Positions 51,459 to 61,385 of a DNA stretch of 64,000 bases are shown here, piece by piece. The notes under the pieces were generated by a model. The model had not been told where the DNA came from. It searched no databases and saw only the letters and a program-made list of their open reading frames with translations. Made by a program: the position numbers and the translations under genes. Every line of letters begins with the position of its first letter. The stretch's first letter is position 1. This stretch comes from Rhodococcus sp. P-2 (lineage in GTDB: Bacteria; Actinomycetota; Actinomycetes; Mycobacteriales; Mycobacteriaceae), in the NCBI RefSeq assembly GCF_016598535.1, contig NZ_CP066779.1, positions 3,842,053 through 3,906,052 on the forward strand. The letters are read 5' to 3'.

Positions 51459-53036
51459 TCAGGTGAATGCGATCACCGTGTCACCCCACGCCTCCCGGAT
51501 CTCGCGGTCGAGATCAGCGACGACGGCGTCGTGCTTGTCGATCAACAGTGTCGAGCGTGTGTCGGTGCCATAAGTGGGCCACCCCGGAGCCGTACCCAGT
51601 TCGCGATCGGACTCGGACTCGTAATCACCTGCAGCTCTGGCGAAATCCAGCCACCTCGTCTGCATACGCTCCGATACATGACGCGCCGCGCTCAGTCCTC
51701 CCAACTTGTAGGTGATGTCCCGTGCTCCGTGGTTGATGTTGCCGAAGACGTAGGCGAGTTCGGTACCGTGCGTCGCACCGATCTTCAGCGCCCTGAGCAT
51801 CGGCGGCGCGTAGTCGAAGCGGTACAACCATGTCGGCGCAATCTTGCTGTGCGCCTCGGCAATCCACAAGGTCGGCAGACGGAATCCGAAGTCACGGGTC
51901 AACCCGAGACCGGCACCGAGCTTGGACAGTCCCGAATACGCACCTTCGATCTGAGAATGATCGGGCAACTCGAGCCCTGGATGCTCGTCGGCGATCTCTG
52001 CGAACATCGACGTGATCACGACGGGATCGATCGGCATCAACGGCGACTTCATCATCCGGAAGAGCGAAGACTCGTCCTTGTTGGTTCCGATGATCAGCGG
52101 AATTGGGTGTGCGTTGCCGTGACGGAACGCTCGCACCGGGTAGTCGGGGAGCAGATCACCGTCGACGATCGGTGCGAACGCCAGAGTTCCCGGTGTCTCC
52201 TGCGGAACCCGTGCGAACAGTTCGTCCGAAGGCCCGAGAAGGTCCTCGGCGGCAGTGGTTCGCAACAGCCCCAGATCGGCCTCGCCGCCGCTGAAGATCT
52301 CGAGAAACAGCTTCGCGACGATCTCGCCGCGTTCACTCCCGTACACCGAAGTGGCGGGCGAACTTTCGGCGATGGCGCGATGAAACAATCCGCGGGCGGA
52401 CGGGACGGTCATCAGCGTCGTCACGGCGCCGCCGCCTGCCGACTCACCGAACAGCGTCACTCGATTCGGGTCACCACCGAAGGCTGCGATGTTGCCTTGA
52501 ACCCATTGCAGCGCTGCAATCATGTCGCGGAGAGCGACATTGGGCTCGAAGGTATGTTCACTCGAATTGAAGGACGAGAAGTCGACGAAGCCGAAAACAC
52601 CGATACGGTAGTTGATCGAGACGACGACAACGTCACCGTTCTCGGCCAATGTGGTTGCGTCGAAAAGTGGTTGGCTGGATGCTCCGCGGAAGTACGCTCC
52701 GCCGTGAATCCAGACCATCACCGGTTTACCCGGCGCATCCGCACCGACCGGGCGCGGCGCCCACACGTTGAGGAACAGGCAGTCCTCGTCCATCGGAACG
52801 TTCTCACCGAGCGGAATCATCGCGAGTCGACTTTGCGGCTCACACGGCCCGAATTCTGTTGCGTCCTGAACCTCGGTCCACGGCTGCGGCGGAACCGGCG
52901 CGCGAAATCGCAGTGGACCGACAGGGGGTGCCGCGTAACGAATCCCCTTCCAACTCGACACCGAGCCTTTCGTCGATCCTCGAACCGGCCCGTACGTTGT
53001 CTCGACTACCGGCGCTTCGCTGGGTGTGATCGTCAT
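51459..53036 (-). CDS. Type B carboxylesterase
   Basis: 525 residues; the ATG at 53036 follows gaggagaaatcg. Carboxylesterase B signatures: EDCLFLNVWAP, the oxyanion loop IHGGAYFRGASS and the nucleophile elbow LFGESAGGGAVT; Glu and His follow at family positions (GTNKDESSLF; ATHGTELAYVFG). It hydrolyses carboxylic esters and has no signal peptide. Its start is 26 bp after the stop of the GAP-family membrane protein gene on the same strand, which suggests co-transcription. Confidence 0.93.
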   Translation of the reverse strand: MTITPSEAPVVETTYGPVRGSTKGSVSSWKGIRYAAPPVGPLRFRAPVPPQPWTEVQDATEFGPCEPQSRLAMIPLGENVPMDEDCLFLNVWAPRPVGADAPGKPVMVWIHGGAYFRGASSQPLFDATTLAENGDVVVVSINYRIGVFGFVDFSSFNSSEHTFEPNVALRDMIAALQWVQGNIAAFGGDPNRVTLFGESAGGGAVTTLMTVPSARGLFHRAIAESSPATSVYGSERGEIVAKLFLEIFSGGEADLGLLRTTAAEDLLGPSDELFARVPQETPGTLAFAPIVDGDLLPDYPVRAFRHGNAHPIPLIIGTNKDESSLFRMMKSPLMPIDPVVITSMFAEIADEHPGLELPDHSQIEGAYSGLSKLGAGLGLTRDFGFRLPTLWIAEAHSKIAPTWLYRFDYAPPMLRALKIGATHGTELAYVFGNINHGARDITYKLGGLSAARHVSERMQTRWLDFARAAGDYESESDRELGTAPGWPTYGTDTRSTLLIDKHDAVVADLDREIREAWGDTVIAFT

Positions 53037-53062
53037 TCGATTTCTCCTCGAAAACAAAGTGG

Positions 53063-53740
53063 CTACTTCGACAGGGCTTCGACAACGTGCGAGAGTTCCA
53101 ATGCTGCCAGCATCAGGAACAAAACGGTCATGATTGCCGCATTGTGGTGGATCAGAGTGCTTTTGGTGGAGCTCAGCGCATCGGTCACCTTCGCTGAGGG
53201 CACGGCAGCCAAGGCAGACAACACGATCAAGGCAATCGACGCTCCGGCCGCGAACAGTACCGAGTACGCGATCACCGTTATCCAAGTGAAGTGCCCGCCC
53301 CCGATGATCGAACCTGCCTTGAGTTCGAGCGGCAGGTTCTTCGCGTTGGGTACGGTCAGCAACAGTCCCAGGACGGCAGCTTTGGCCGGTTGCATCGAGT
53401 CGATCTGCGCCAACCACGACGGCATCGCCGGCTCGGCATCGTCTTTCGGGCGGCTACGCCAACTCGAGTACGCGAGCGCCAGGAAACCGACGGTGAACAC
53501 AACGGCGAACAACGTCTGGACGGTATGCGCGCCGCCGCTGGACTTCGATTCCACTCCGGTGGTGGAGAGTGCCGTGGCTGCCGTAACCGCAGCTGCAGCC
53601 AGGAGGATGCTCGCGGTGTACGCGAAAGCATTTGCCTTCGCCCGAGCCGACAGCAGGATCGCGATGATCGCAACCAGAGGAATCGGGCTGATGACGACGC
53701 CAGTGGCGAGTGGGATGAGCTGCGCGGTAATCGATTCCAT
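53063..53740 (-). CDS. GAP/Sap-family membrane protein
   Basis: 225 residues from the ATG at 53740 (start MESITAQLIPLATGVVISPI). Six hydrophobic segments with the charged loop RSRPKDDAEPAMPSWLAQID in the middle, the arrangement of the actinobacterial GAP family that includes the mycobacterial Sap protein needed for surface lipid transport. Transport of a lipid or small amphiphile is plausible. Probably in an operon with the carboxylesterase gene. A longer frame reaches 53806. Confidence 0.78.
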   Translation of the reverse strand: MESITAQLIPLATGVVISPIPLVAIIAILLSARAKANAFAYTASILLAAAAVTAATALSTTGVESKSSGGAHTVQTLFAVVFTVGFLALAYSSWRSRPKDDAEPAMPSWLAQIDSMQPAKAAVLGLLLTVPNAKNLPLELKAGSIIGGGHFTWITVIAYSVLFAAGASIALIVLSALAAVPSAKVTDALSSTKSTLIHHNAAIMTVLFLMLAALELSHVVEALSK

Positions 53741-53814
53741 TTCTGCGACCGTACAAGTCGCAAATCCGGCCACTGGCGAAATGTTCGGTCTCCACGACAT
53801 TGCCACTCACGGTG

Positions 53815-55503
53815 TCACAGAAGCACGGCGGTGAGAACCACCTGGTCTTCCTCTTCGACAAGTTCGAGGGACGTTACCGTACCGGCGAGCGATTCAAGCC
53901 CGATCCCCGAATCCCGTGCCGCCGGCAGCCGACCCGGCGAACTGATTCGCACTACTACAGCCCGAGCATCGGAAAGTGTCACCTCGAGGAAGACGGGCCC
54001 TTCTTCACCGTGTTTCACGGCGTTGGTCAGTCCCTCCGACAGGATCTCCACCACGCTGTCGAGCCGAGCGGAGCCTGATCCGATCACGGGCCAGACTTCG
54101 TCGTCGACGTGACTGACGAGCGGAATTGCGTAGCGCCACACCGTGACCAGATCATCGATGCGCTTTCGGGCATCGGAGTCAGCCGGCTGATCAGAAGACG
54201 CAGACAGGTCGCTTTCCAAGCCGTCGAGAATTCGGGCAATGGTCTCTGCAACATCGACACCGCTATCGGCCCCTGAAGTCCATGCGGCCGCTACGAGTTC
54301 GCTCTGAACCGACGAATGCAACAACCTGGCTAGTCCACGTCGGGTGTGCATGAGCTCGGAATGGATACGAGCTGCATCGAGCGCTTGCCGACTCAGGGCG
54401 CTGCGGAGTTGATGCTCCTCGTCCTGACGCTGCGTATCCGCAGCCCTGATCAGACAGACGGATAACGCAACCAACGGGTAGACGGCCATCGACGAGAGGT
54501 AGAAAGTAGGGACATAGCCGAACGCAAACAGGAGCAGACACGTCGCGGCACTGCTGATCAGCGCACTCGAGCAGTACACCGCGGCAAGAGTTGCAATCCG
54601 TCGTAGGGGGCCGTCTCCGTTCCGAACGATGCGCCGGGCGCACACATTGCCACCGACAAAGATCCAGAAACCGGCGCCGAGCTGGACCGCCGTGAACGTC
54701 ACGCCGTAAGTCGCGAGCAGGTAGACGGTCACCAGTGCCGTGTACGCGAACACCGGTACGTACAGTGGCGCCGGTTCAACGCTGCGTACGACGCCGATCA
54801 GTCGATCTCTCGCCGTCAGCCGCACACCCGGCGTCGGTGATTCGATCGGGGGAATCTCCCGGAACAGTCGATGACTCATCGGGCGAACCACGTCGTCGGA
54901 GATTCGCTTCAAGAGAGCGGCCCCTCGCACTCCCTCGAGTTCCGTTTCAGCAACCGTGTGCATGACTGTCTCGATACTGCGCTCGAGCTCTCTCCGACAC
55001 TGCGCACGGGTCTGGTCGAGGCGAAATCGATCGCGGGTCTCTTGGAGCTGGACGGCGGCCCCGGCAACCTTCAAACTCCGTTGCCGCGCGATGCGGTCAC
55101 GGAGAGCACTTACCAGTACGGCGGTCAACGACAAGAAGACAACGCTGCACACGACGTTGAGTGCCACCCGGACGAGCATCGGTCTGGGGTCGACGGGGAG
55201 TTCGAGCGCGCGGGTGATCGCGTCGAGGACGAACGGGCGGATCGCGCCGATCACTGCGAACAGGGCCAGGGCTGCGAGCTGCGATCGGTGTGCTGCAAGG
55301 ACAGCCCTCGCAATCAGCAGCATCACCCCGACAATGCAGTGGGTCGCACAGGCGCCGACTGCCATCACGCCGACCTCGCGCACCCCGGTACACAGGTAGT
55401 AGTTGGCCATCACGGTCACCGCGAACGGCAGCGTCAGAATCCAGGACCACGTGGTGACGATGTTCCGATCACCGAGTCGAAGCCACCACTCCCGCGGGTT
55501 CAC
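53815..55503 (-). CDS. Membrane sensor histidine kinase (divergent NarX/LuxR-partner type)
   Basis: 562 residues from a GTG that overlaps the regulator stop (GTGA). Two clusters of hydrophobic segments (residues ~15-130 and ~245-350) flank a soluble linker. The dimerisation region reads RRGLARLLHSSVQSELVAAA, where NarX-type kinases have LHDxxQ, so the His is present but the context is unusual. ATPase part: ILSEGLTNAVKHG (N box) and DSGIGLESLAG (G box), and no clear D box. It is the partner of the preceding response regulator. Signal unknown. Confidence 0.82.
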   Translation of the reverse strand: MNPREWWLRLGDRNIVTTWSWILTLPFAVTVMANYYLCTGVREVGVMAVGACATHCIVGVMLLIARAVLAAHRSQLAALALFAVIGAIRPFVLDAITRALELPVDPRPMLVRVALNVVCSVVFLSLTAVLVSALRDRIARQRSLKVAGAAVQLQETRDRFRLDQTRAQCRRELERSIETVMHTVAETELEGVRGAALLKRISDDVVRPMSHRLFREIPPIESPTPGVRLTARDRLIGVVRSVEPAPLYVPVFAYTALVTVYLLATYGVTFTAVQLGAGFWIFVGGNVCARRIVRNGDGPLRRIATLAAVYCSSALISSAATCLLLFAFGYVPTFYLSSMAVYPLVALSVCLIRAADTQRQDEEHQLRSALSRQALDAARIHSELMHTRRGLARLLHSSVQSELVAAAWTSGADSGVDVAETIARILDGLESDLSASSDQPADSDARKRIDDLVTVWRYAIPLVSHVDDEVWPVIGSGSARLDSVVEILSEGLTNAVKHGEEGPVFLEVTLSDARAVVVRISSPGRLPAARDSGIGLESLAGTVTSLELVEEEDQVVLTAVLL

Positions 55504-56159
55504 ACCGAGTCGGTCACTTCGGGTACACCGAAATGGCGGATGAATATGCTCGCAGCAAGCACTCTCGGATTGGTGGACGAATCGTGCGTCAATCCCAGGC
55601 TCTCGAGAGTGCGCGCGATGAGCTTCTCCACCCCTCGGATCGAGGACCCGCGATGCGCCGCGATCGCCCTGTTCGACCAGCCGAGCGAGATGTAACGCAG
55701 AAGATCGAGCTGTGATCTGGTGAGGCTCGACAAAGCGGAATCCGGATCACTCCCGAGCGTCGGTGGCTCGGTTTCCGTCAACGCGGCCTCCACTACGCCG
55801 ATCAACTGATCCGCCGACTTGACAGCCGCTTTGTCCACGAACAGCGATTTCGGCGGCACACCCGCAGAACCTGGCGCTGTCGATGCGTTGGGGTAGTTCG
55901 TCAGGAACACGATCGCGCAATGCGGAGCCTTCACCGTGACGATATTCGCGAGATCGACGCCGTTCGGCCGCACGCCAAGGTCGATGTCCGTGACCAAGAG
56001 GTCAGGATCGAAACCGTCGAACTCCGTGAGCGCTTCGACCGCCGATCCGGCCGTATGGACCACGAACCCGGCGTGTGTGAGCGTGTCACCTACGAGCGCA
56101 CGCATCAGTGGTTGGTCTTCCACCACCAACACCCGTCGCACCCACTGGCTGGTCTCCAT
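55500..56159 (-). CDS. LuxR/NarL-family response regulator
   Basis: 219 residues. Receiver domain with phosphoacceptor Asp in LLVTDIDLGVRPNG, acidic pair in VVEDQPLMRALV, Thr in FLTNYPNAST and Lys in KSLFVDKAAV. The C-terminal HTH is a divergent LuxR type (LTRSQLDLLRYISLGWSNRA, then RGVEKLIARTLESLGL). It overlaps the histidine kinase gene by four bases and is the first gene of the two-component operon, divergent from the DHA2 transporter. Confidence 0.9.
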   Translation of the reverse strand: METSQWVRRVLVVEDQPLMRALVGDTLTHAGFVVHTAGSAVEALTEFDGFDPDLLVTDIDLGVRPNGVDLANIVTVKAPHCAIVFLTNYPNASTAPGSAGVPPKSLFVDKAAVKSADQLIGVVEAALTETEPPTLGSDPDSALSSLTRSQLDLLRYISLGWSNRAIAAHRGSSIRGVEKLIARTLESLGLTHDSSTNPRVLAASIFIRHFGVPEVTDSV

Positions 56160-56332
56160 GACCAGAGATTAACCGTTGGGAGAGTGCGCATTCGACCGAA
56201 CGGGTAGTGACCGATCCCGAGTAACACGGCAGTTATCGACCATGTGGGTTCCAAGCATTTCGCCCGATATGTCCCAAGCGTCGGAGCGCAGGGTGTTCCG
56301 AGTACACACCCCTTCGACCATCAGGACGGGCC

Positions 56333-57793
56333 ATGACCGCACCGATCACCACGAAGAACACCGCAGTACGGAACACCGCAGTACGCCGAGCCACTCTGCT
56401 GGCAGTGTGCGTGAGCACCGCGATGCTCATGCTCGACATCGCCGTCGTCAACACCGCCCTGCCATCGATCGCATCCGATCTCGACACCGGTGTCAGCGCC
56501 CTGCAATGGGTGATCGACGCGTACACGCTGGCATTGGCGACCGTGGTTCTCAGTGCCGGATCGTGGGCAGACCGACGGGGTCGACGCCATGTCTTCATCA
56601 TCGGCATTCTGTGGTTCACCACGGCATCTCTGTTCTGCGCGCTCGCGCCGAACATCTGGGTGCTCGATCTCGCGCGGGCCGCTCAGGGCATCGGCGGTGC
56701 CGTACTCTTCGCCTGCTCACTTGCTTTGCTGGCGGACGTGTTCGCGAAGGGCCCGCAGCGCGCAACGGCTTTGGCTGCCTACGGCGCCACGATCGGTGGC
56801 GCGTTTGCCGTCGGCCCATTGGTCGGCGGACTACTCACCGAGTTCTTGGATTGGCGCGCAATCTTTTTGATCAATGTTCCGATCGGGTTGATCACCCTGG
56901 CGCTGACGGTGCGGTGGGTTCCGGAATCACGCGATCCTCGACCTCGGGGCGCGGACGTGCTCGGGCAGATTCTGGTGTCCACCGGCCTGGCAGCTCTGGT
57001 GTTTGGTTTGTTACGCGGCAACGAGGCCGGGTGGTTCGAGCCGCAGCCGGTAATCGCCGCAGTGATCGCCACCGCTGCCCTGATCGGTTTCTACCTACAC
57101 GAGCTTCGTACCACCGAGCCCATGCTGCCCCCGCATCTGCTCGCCAATCGGGCCTTCGCCGGAGCGCAGATCGCAGCGTTCTCGATCTCCGCTTCCCTGT
57201 TCGCGGTCTTCGTCTACACGACGATCTACCTGCAGAACGTGCTGCATCTGTCCCCTGTGGACGCAGGCCTGGTGTATCTACCGGCGACGATAGCGATGTT
57301 CGTCGTCGCCGGTGGCACCGCGAAATTGGACGGACGCATCCCCGTCTCAGTCTCATTGACGTGTTCGCTACTACTCGTCTCCATCGGTCTGGTCATGATG
57401 ACCGTCGTCGACGTGACCAGTTCGCCGCACGCGATACTTCCCGGATTTGTTGTCGCGTGTGTGGGGGCCGGGGTGTTCAACCCCGTCATGAGTGGGTTGG
57501 TTCTGGGCGAAAGCACTTCGAACCATTCAGGATTGGCCGCAGGGATCAACGACGCGTTCCGACAGACCGGCATCGCGGTTGGGGTTGCCCTGCTCGGTGC
57601 CTTCCTACCGGCGCAGTCGATACTGCCCGGCGGATCACCGGACGACTTTGTCAGTGGACTCCGATTGGCACTGTTTGTCGCTGCCTTCATCGCGGCTCTC
57701 GGTGCGTTGGTCTGTGCGGCGACGCTGCGCACTACCAGGGTCAACCAGACTCTTTCCGAGGAATCCGAGCAGGTGTTGACGAGAACTAGTTGA
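56333..57793 (+). CDS. DHA2-family MFS drug/metabolite exporter (14 TM)
   Basis: 486 residues with about 14 hydrophobic segments. Motifs typical of the EmrB/QacA family: MLMLDIAVVNTALPSIASDL (motif D1), GSWADRRGRRHVFIIG (motif A) and LAAYGATIGGAFAVGPLVGG (motif C region). It exports a toxic compound or metabolite using the proton gradient. It lies between a two-component system and a SARP regulator that precedes a FAD-linked oxidase, so an efflux role for a metabolite made or modified nearby is possible. Confidence 0.93.
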   Translation: MTAPITTKNTAVRNTAVRRATLLAVCVSTAMLMLDIAVVNTALPSIASDLDTGVSALQWVIDAYTLALATVVLSAGSWADRRGRRHVFIIGILWFTTASLFCALAPNIWVLDLARAAQGIGGAVLFACSLALLADVFAKGPQRATALAAYGATIGGAFAVGPLVGGLLTEFLDWRAIFLINVPIGLITLALTVRWVPESRDPRPRGADVLGQILVSTGLAALVFGLLRGNEAGWFEPQPVIAAVIATAALIGFYLHELRTTEPMLPPHLLANRAFAGAQIAAFSISASLFAVFVYTTIYLQNVLHLSPVDAGLVYLPATIAMFVVAGGTAKLDGRIPVSVSLTCSLLLVSIGLVMMTVVDVTSSPHAILPGFVVACVGAGVFNPVMSGLVLGESTSNHSGLAAGINDAFRQTGIAVGVALLGAFLPAQSILPGGSPDDFVSGLRLALFVAAFIAALGALVCAATLRTTRVNQTLSEESEQVLTRTS

Positions 57794-57869
57794 CCGTTTT
57801 GTCCTGCATGTATGAATTTCACTCCTTAGAATCGAACCGTCCTGCGTCCGCAGGTACGAGGGGAAACGG

Positions 57870-60800
57870 ATGATCTATCGACTGCTCGGGCCGTTGGAGG
57901 TCGCACGCGGGCCGGCGACGAGCGACGTGATCGATCTGGGCCCTCGAAAACAAACGATCGGTCCTTGCCGTCCTACTGCTCAACCGTGGTCGCGTCGTCT
58001 CCACCGACCGCCTGATCGATGCTCTCTGGCACGACGACGCACCGGCGAGTGCGATGGCAAGCATCCAGGCGTACATCTCCAACCTGCGCCGAGCACTGCG
58101 CGTCGAAACCGGTACGGCGTCACCGATAGTGCGTCAATCGCCTGGCTATGTCCTCGACGTCGCTCCGGCAGACGTCGATCTGTCGGTGTTTCTCGACGAC
58201 GCCGAAACCGCGCGACAACACGCTGAGAACGGACGGTGGCAGGAGGCATTGACGACCGCTGACCGTGCCCTCGCCTCGGTCCGGGGGCAGCTTCTGGACG
58301 ACCTGAACGACGCGCACTGGGTGGAGGTGGAAGCCGCAGCCTTCGAGGAAGTGCGGACCGAGTGCCGGGAGACCCGGATAACGGCGCTTCTGGCTCTCGG
58401 GCGCCTGGCACCCGCGCTGGTCGAAGCTGCTCAACTCTGTAGCGAGTACCCGTTCCGCGACCGGACCTGCTGGCTCCGAATGGTTGCCCTGCATCGGGCG
58501 GGTAGGTCACCGGAAGCCTTGGAACAGTTTCGATTACACGCGTCTCGGCTCGACGCCGAGCTGGGACTGGAGCCCGGCGGGGAGCTGACAGCACTGCAAG
58601 GCGCGATCCTGCGCCACGAACCGGGATTGGCCGCTTGGCCGCGCACTCCGGGATGGACGGGAGCCGAACAAGTTCCGGTCCCGACTTCACCCCCAGCGGT
58701 AGCAGCCATATCCGAGACTGATTCCTCACGCTTGTTCGTCGGGCGCGAGGACCAGACGGTCGTCGCCGACAAGATGTTCGACGACGTTCGCCGGGGCTCG
58801 CCTCGCTGGTTGATCTTGACCGGCCCCGCCGGTATCGGGAAGACACGATTAGCCGAGGAGTGTTCGACAAGAACAACATCCATCCAAGGAGCCGCCGTAT
58901 GGGCACGTTGTCCGGAGGACGACGGAACACCGCCGTGGTGGCCGATCCGCCGACTGGTTCGCGAACTCGGTGTCGACGCCGACGTCGTACTGACGCCGCC
59001 GACCGGCGCCGATCCGGACGCGGCGAGATTCGCCGTCTACGAACGGGTGCGCACCACCATCGAAGCCGCGGCGACAGATGCACCGTTGACCGTCGTCATC
59101 GACGACATTCAATGGGCTGATCCCACCTCACTTCGTTGCCTGACCTATCTGGTCGGCGCAATGACCAGTGCCAGCGTCTGGTTCGTGTCGACGCTCCGAG
59201 ACTCGGAAGTCGTTCCGGCAGTGCGCAAGTTCGAGGAAGCCGTACTCCACGGCGAAGGAAACCGAACCATGATTGTGCCGGCGCTCGCGCAGGCCGAGGT
59301 TGCAACACTCGCAAAGTGTGTCTCCGGGGACACGCTCGACGACGCGGAGGCGCGAACCCTGGCGGAACGAACCGGCGGCAACCCACTGTTCGTCTCGGAG
59401 TACGCCAGGCTTCCGAAGAACGAGCGACTCGGCGACAGCATCCCCCTCGCGGTTCGGTCTGTCCTCGGTCGCCGGCTTTCCGCAGTGGAACCGGCAGTGT
59501 TGCAAACTCTTCAGGTTTCCGCAGTTATCGGCGACGGCATCGAGGTGTACACGCTCGCCGCAGCCACCCGTCTCGATGTCGACACTCTCGCCGATTATCT
59601 CGACGCGGCTGCTGATGAACGAATCATCGTCGCGGACTCGGCAAACGGCGGTTACGTCTTTGCTCATGGCCTTCTCCGAGACGAAGTCCTCGAAGCGATG
59701 CCCACGCTTCGTCGCCGGCGGATACACGCCCGAGTTGCCGAAGTGCTCGAACACTCTTCCGATCCGGACCGGCTGAGCCGCCGCGCGCAACATCTGATGT
59801 CTGCACTTCCCCTGGTCGATCCACTCGTTGTTCTGGAGGCGTGCACGGCTGCGGCGCAGGACGCAACCGATCGTTGGAGTTCCGAAACTGCAGCCGAGTG
59901 GTGGGAGGCCGCGGTCCGCGCGTTCGACCTACTTCCGGCATCCCGGCAATTGGCCGCCGATCGGGATGACCTGCTGGTGGCCAGAGTCGAGGCTCTTGCC
60001 CGAGCCGGTCGAGGGCAGACGGTTCTCGACGTCGTCAATGCCGGTCTCCTCGAGGCTGTTCGGGAAGACCGAACTTCCGCAGTCGGGCGATTGGCAGGCG
60101 CACTACTTCGCGCAGCCGGAGCCTGGCCGTGGGTTTCGTACGGTCGTGATCCAGGGCCACTGCTCGAACGGCTCGCGGCGGTGGAGCCACTGATCGAGAA
60201 CGACAGAGCAGCTCACGCAAGGGTTCTCGCTGCACTGGCGGTGGGCAGTTGTTACCACCCCGATGCCGAGATCCCGAATCGATGGAGTGCCCGCGCTCTC
60301 GACATCGCCCGCGAACTCGACGATCCAGATGTGATCGCCGACGCCTTGCTCGGACGGATTCTGCTTTTCTCCGGAGTCGCGGTGCACAGCGTCGAATCGA
60401 TGCGCCTACTGCGCGAGCTTTTCGAACTGCCGCACCAACAATTGCGTGTCGACAGCGTCGTCGCACACGCCGTCGCGAGCATGACGGAGATGAATCTGGC
60501 CAATGTCGATGCCGCCGTCAAACACCTCAGGCAGGGGATCATCGGATGCGAGCTACTGAAGCTCCCGGTGGTTCGCGTCCAATTACGCTGGATGGAAGCA
60601 ACTCTCGCCGAATGGCACGGAGACTTCGCGCAAGCCCGGCGGCAGTACGAGACGGCCAGGCAAATCCACCTGCAAACGGAGCTGTACACGGCAGGTAGCG
60701 CAGACCTGGCGTTCAACACATTGGAATGGGAGCGAGGTGCGTTGGCAGAATCCGACCCTGGTGTGGTGGAACCTGATTCGTGGATCATCGCCATCGACGC

Positions 60801-61266
60801 CGCCCGAGGCGAGCTCGAGGCCGCTTCTGAAGGCATCAGGAAGTGGCTGATCAATCGTGGGCCGCAGACATGGACAACACTCGGGCACCAGACACTACTC
60901 GCACGGATCGTCGCAGATCTGGAGTTGGTCGACTACGCCGACACGTTCATCGACCTTCTCGAGCCGCACACCGGCCGCATCGCAACGGTAGGCCATGTCG
61001 GCGAACTGGGCTCGGTCGCCGAAGCCTCCGCACGATTACATGCCCTGCTGGGTCGCATCGAGCAGGCATCGACTCTTCTGGATCGGGCCGAGAAGGTCGC
61101 CGGCGGTTCCAGAGGAGCACCGACACTGCTGCGATGCCGACTGCTGCGGGCCCAACTTCGGGAGCCGTCGACCGAGCGTGAACGGGAGCTGACGGAGGTT
61201 GCGACGGAATCGGAGGCACTCGGCATGCTCGGTGTAGCTGCCCGGGCGCGATCGACAACGCCCTGA
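57870..61266 (+). CDS. SARP-type BTAD-ATPase regulator (AfsR-like), with a one-base frameshift near 57953
   Basis: The ATG at 57870 follows gagggg and starts MIYRLLGPLEVARG. At caAAAcg-like run 57951-57956 (caaacg) an extra A shifts the frame. Without it the protein continues RSVLAVLLLNRGRVVSTDRL and DALWHDDAPASA into the long frame that is open from 57955 to 61266. Domains: winged HTH (residues ~10-90, containing the lesion), BTAD (~95-245, e.g. AELGLEPGGELTALQGAIL), AAA ATPase with Walker A GPAGIGKT and Walker B TVVIDDIQWAD, then TPR-like helices, about 1130 residues in all. If the shift is real, only a form without the DNA-binding domain can be made (from about 58054). Two SARPs occur within 9 kb. 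Confidence 0.8.
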
Positions 61267-61283
61267 ACAGCAAAAAAAACGTG

Positions 61284-61300
61284 CTTGGACAAAACTTGGA
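61284..61300 (+). promoter_or_regulatory. 11-bp-spaced direct repeats upstream of the FAD oxidase gene
   Basis: CTTGGA occurs at 61284 and 61295, exactly one DNA turn (11 bp) apart, and a looser TCGAGT sits at 61306. SARP regulators bind direct repeats with this period, and a SARP gene lies immediately upstream, so this may be its target site. Confidence 0.4.
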
Positions 61301-61385
61301 TTCGTTCGAGTACGCACGTCAAGAACCACCCAAGCGCGTTCGGACATCCTTCCCTTGACCGAAGACGGATGAGGAAAGGAAAGCC

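Noticed and set aside
51396..53834. 812-codon open frame on the plus strand
   Set aside because: It lies antisense to the carboxylesterase and GAP-family genes, whose motifs are complete. No recognisable domain; a shadow of high-GC codon bias.
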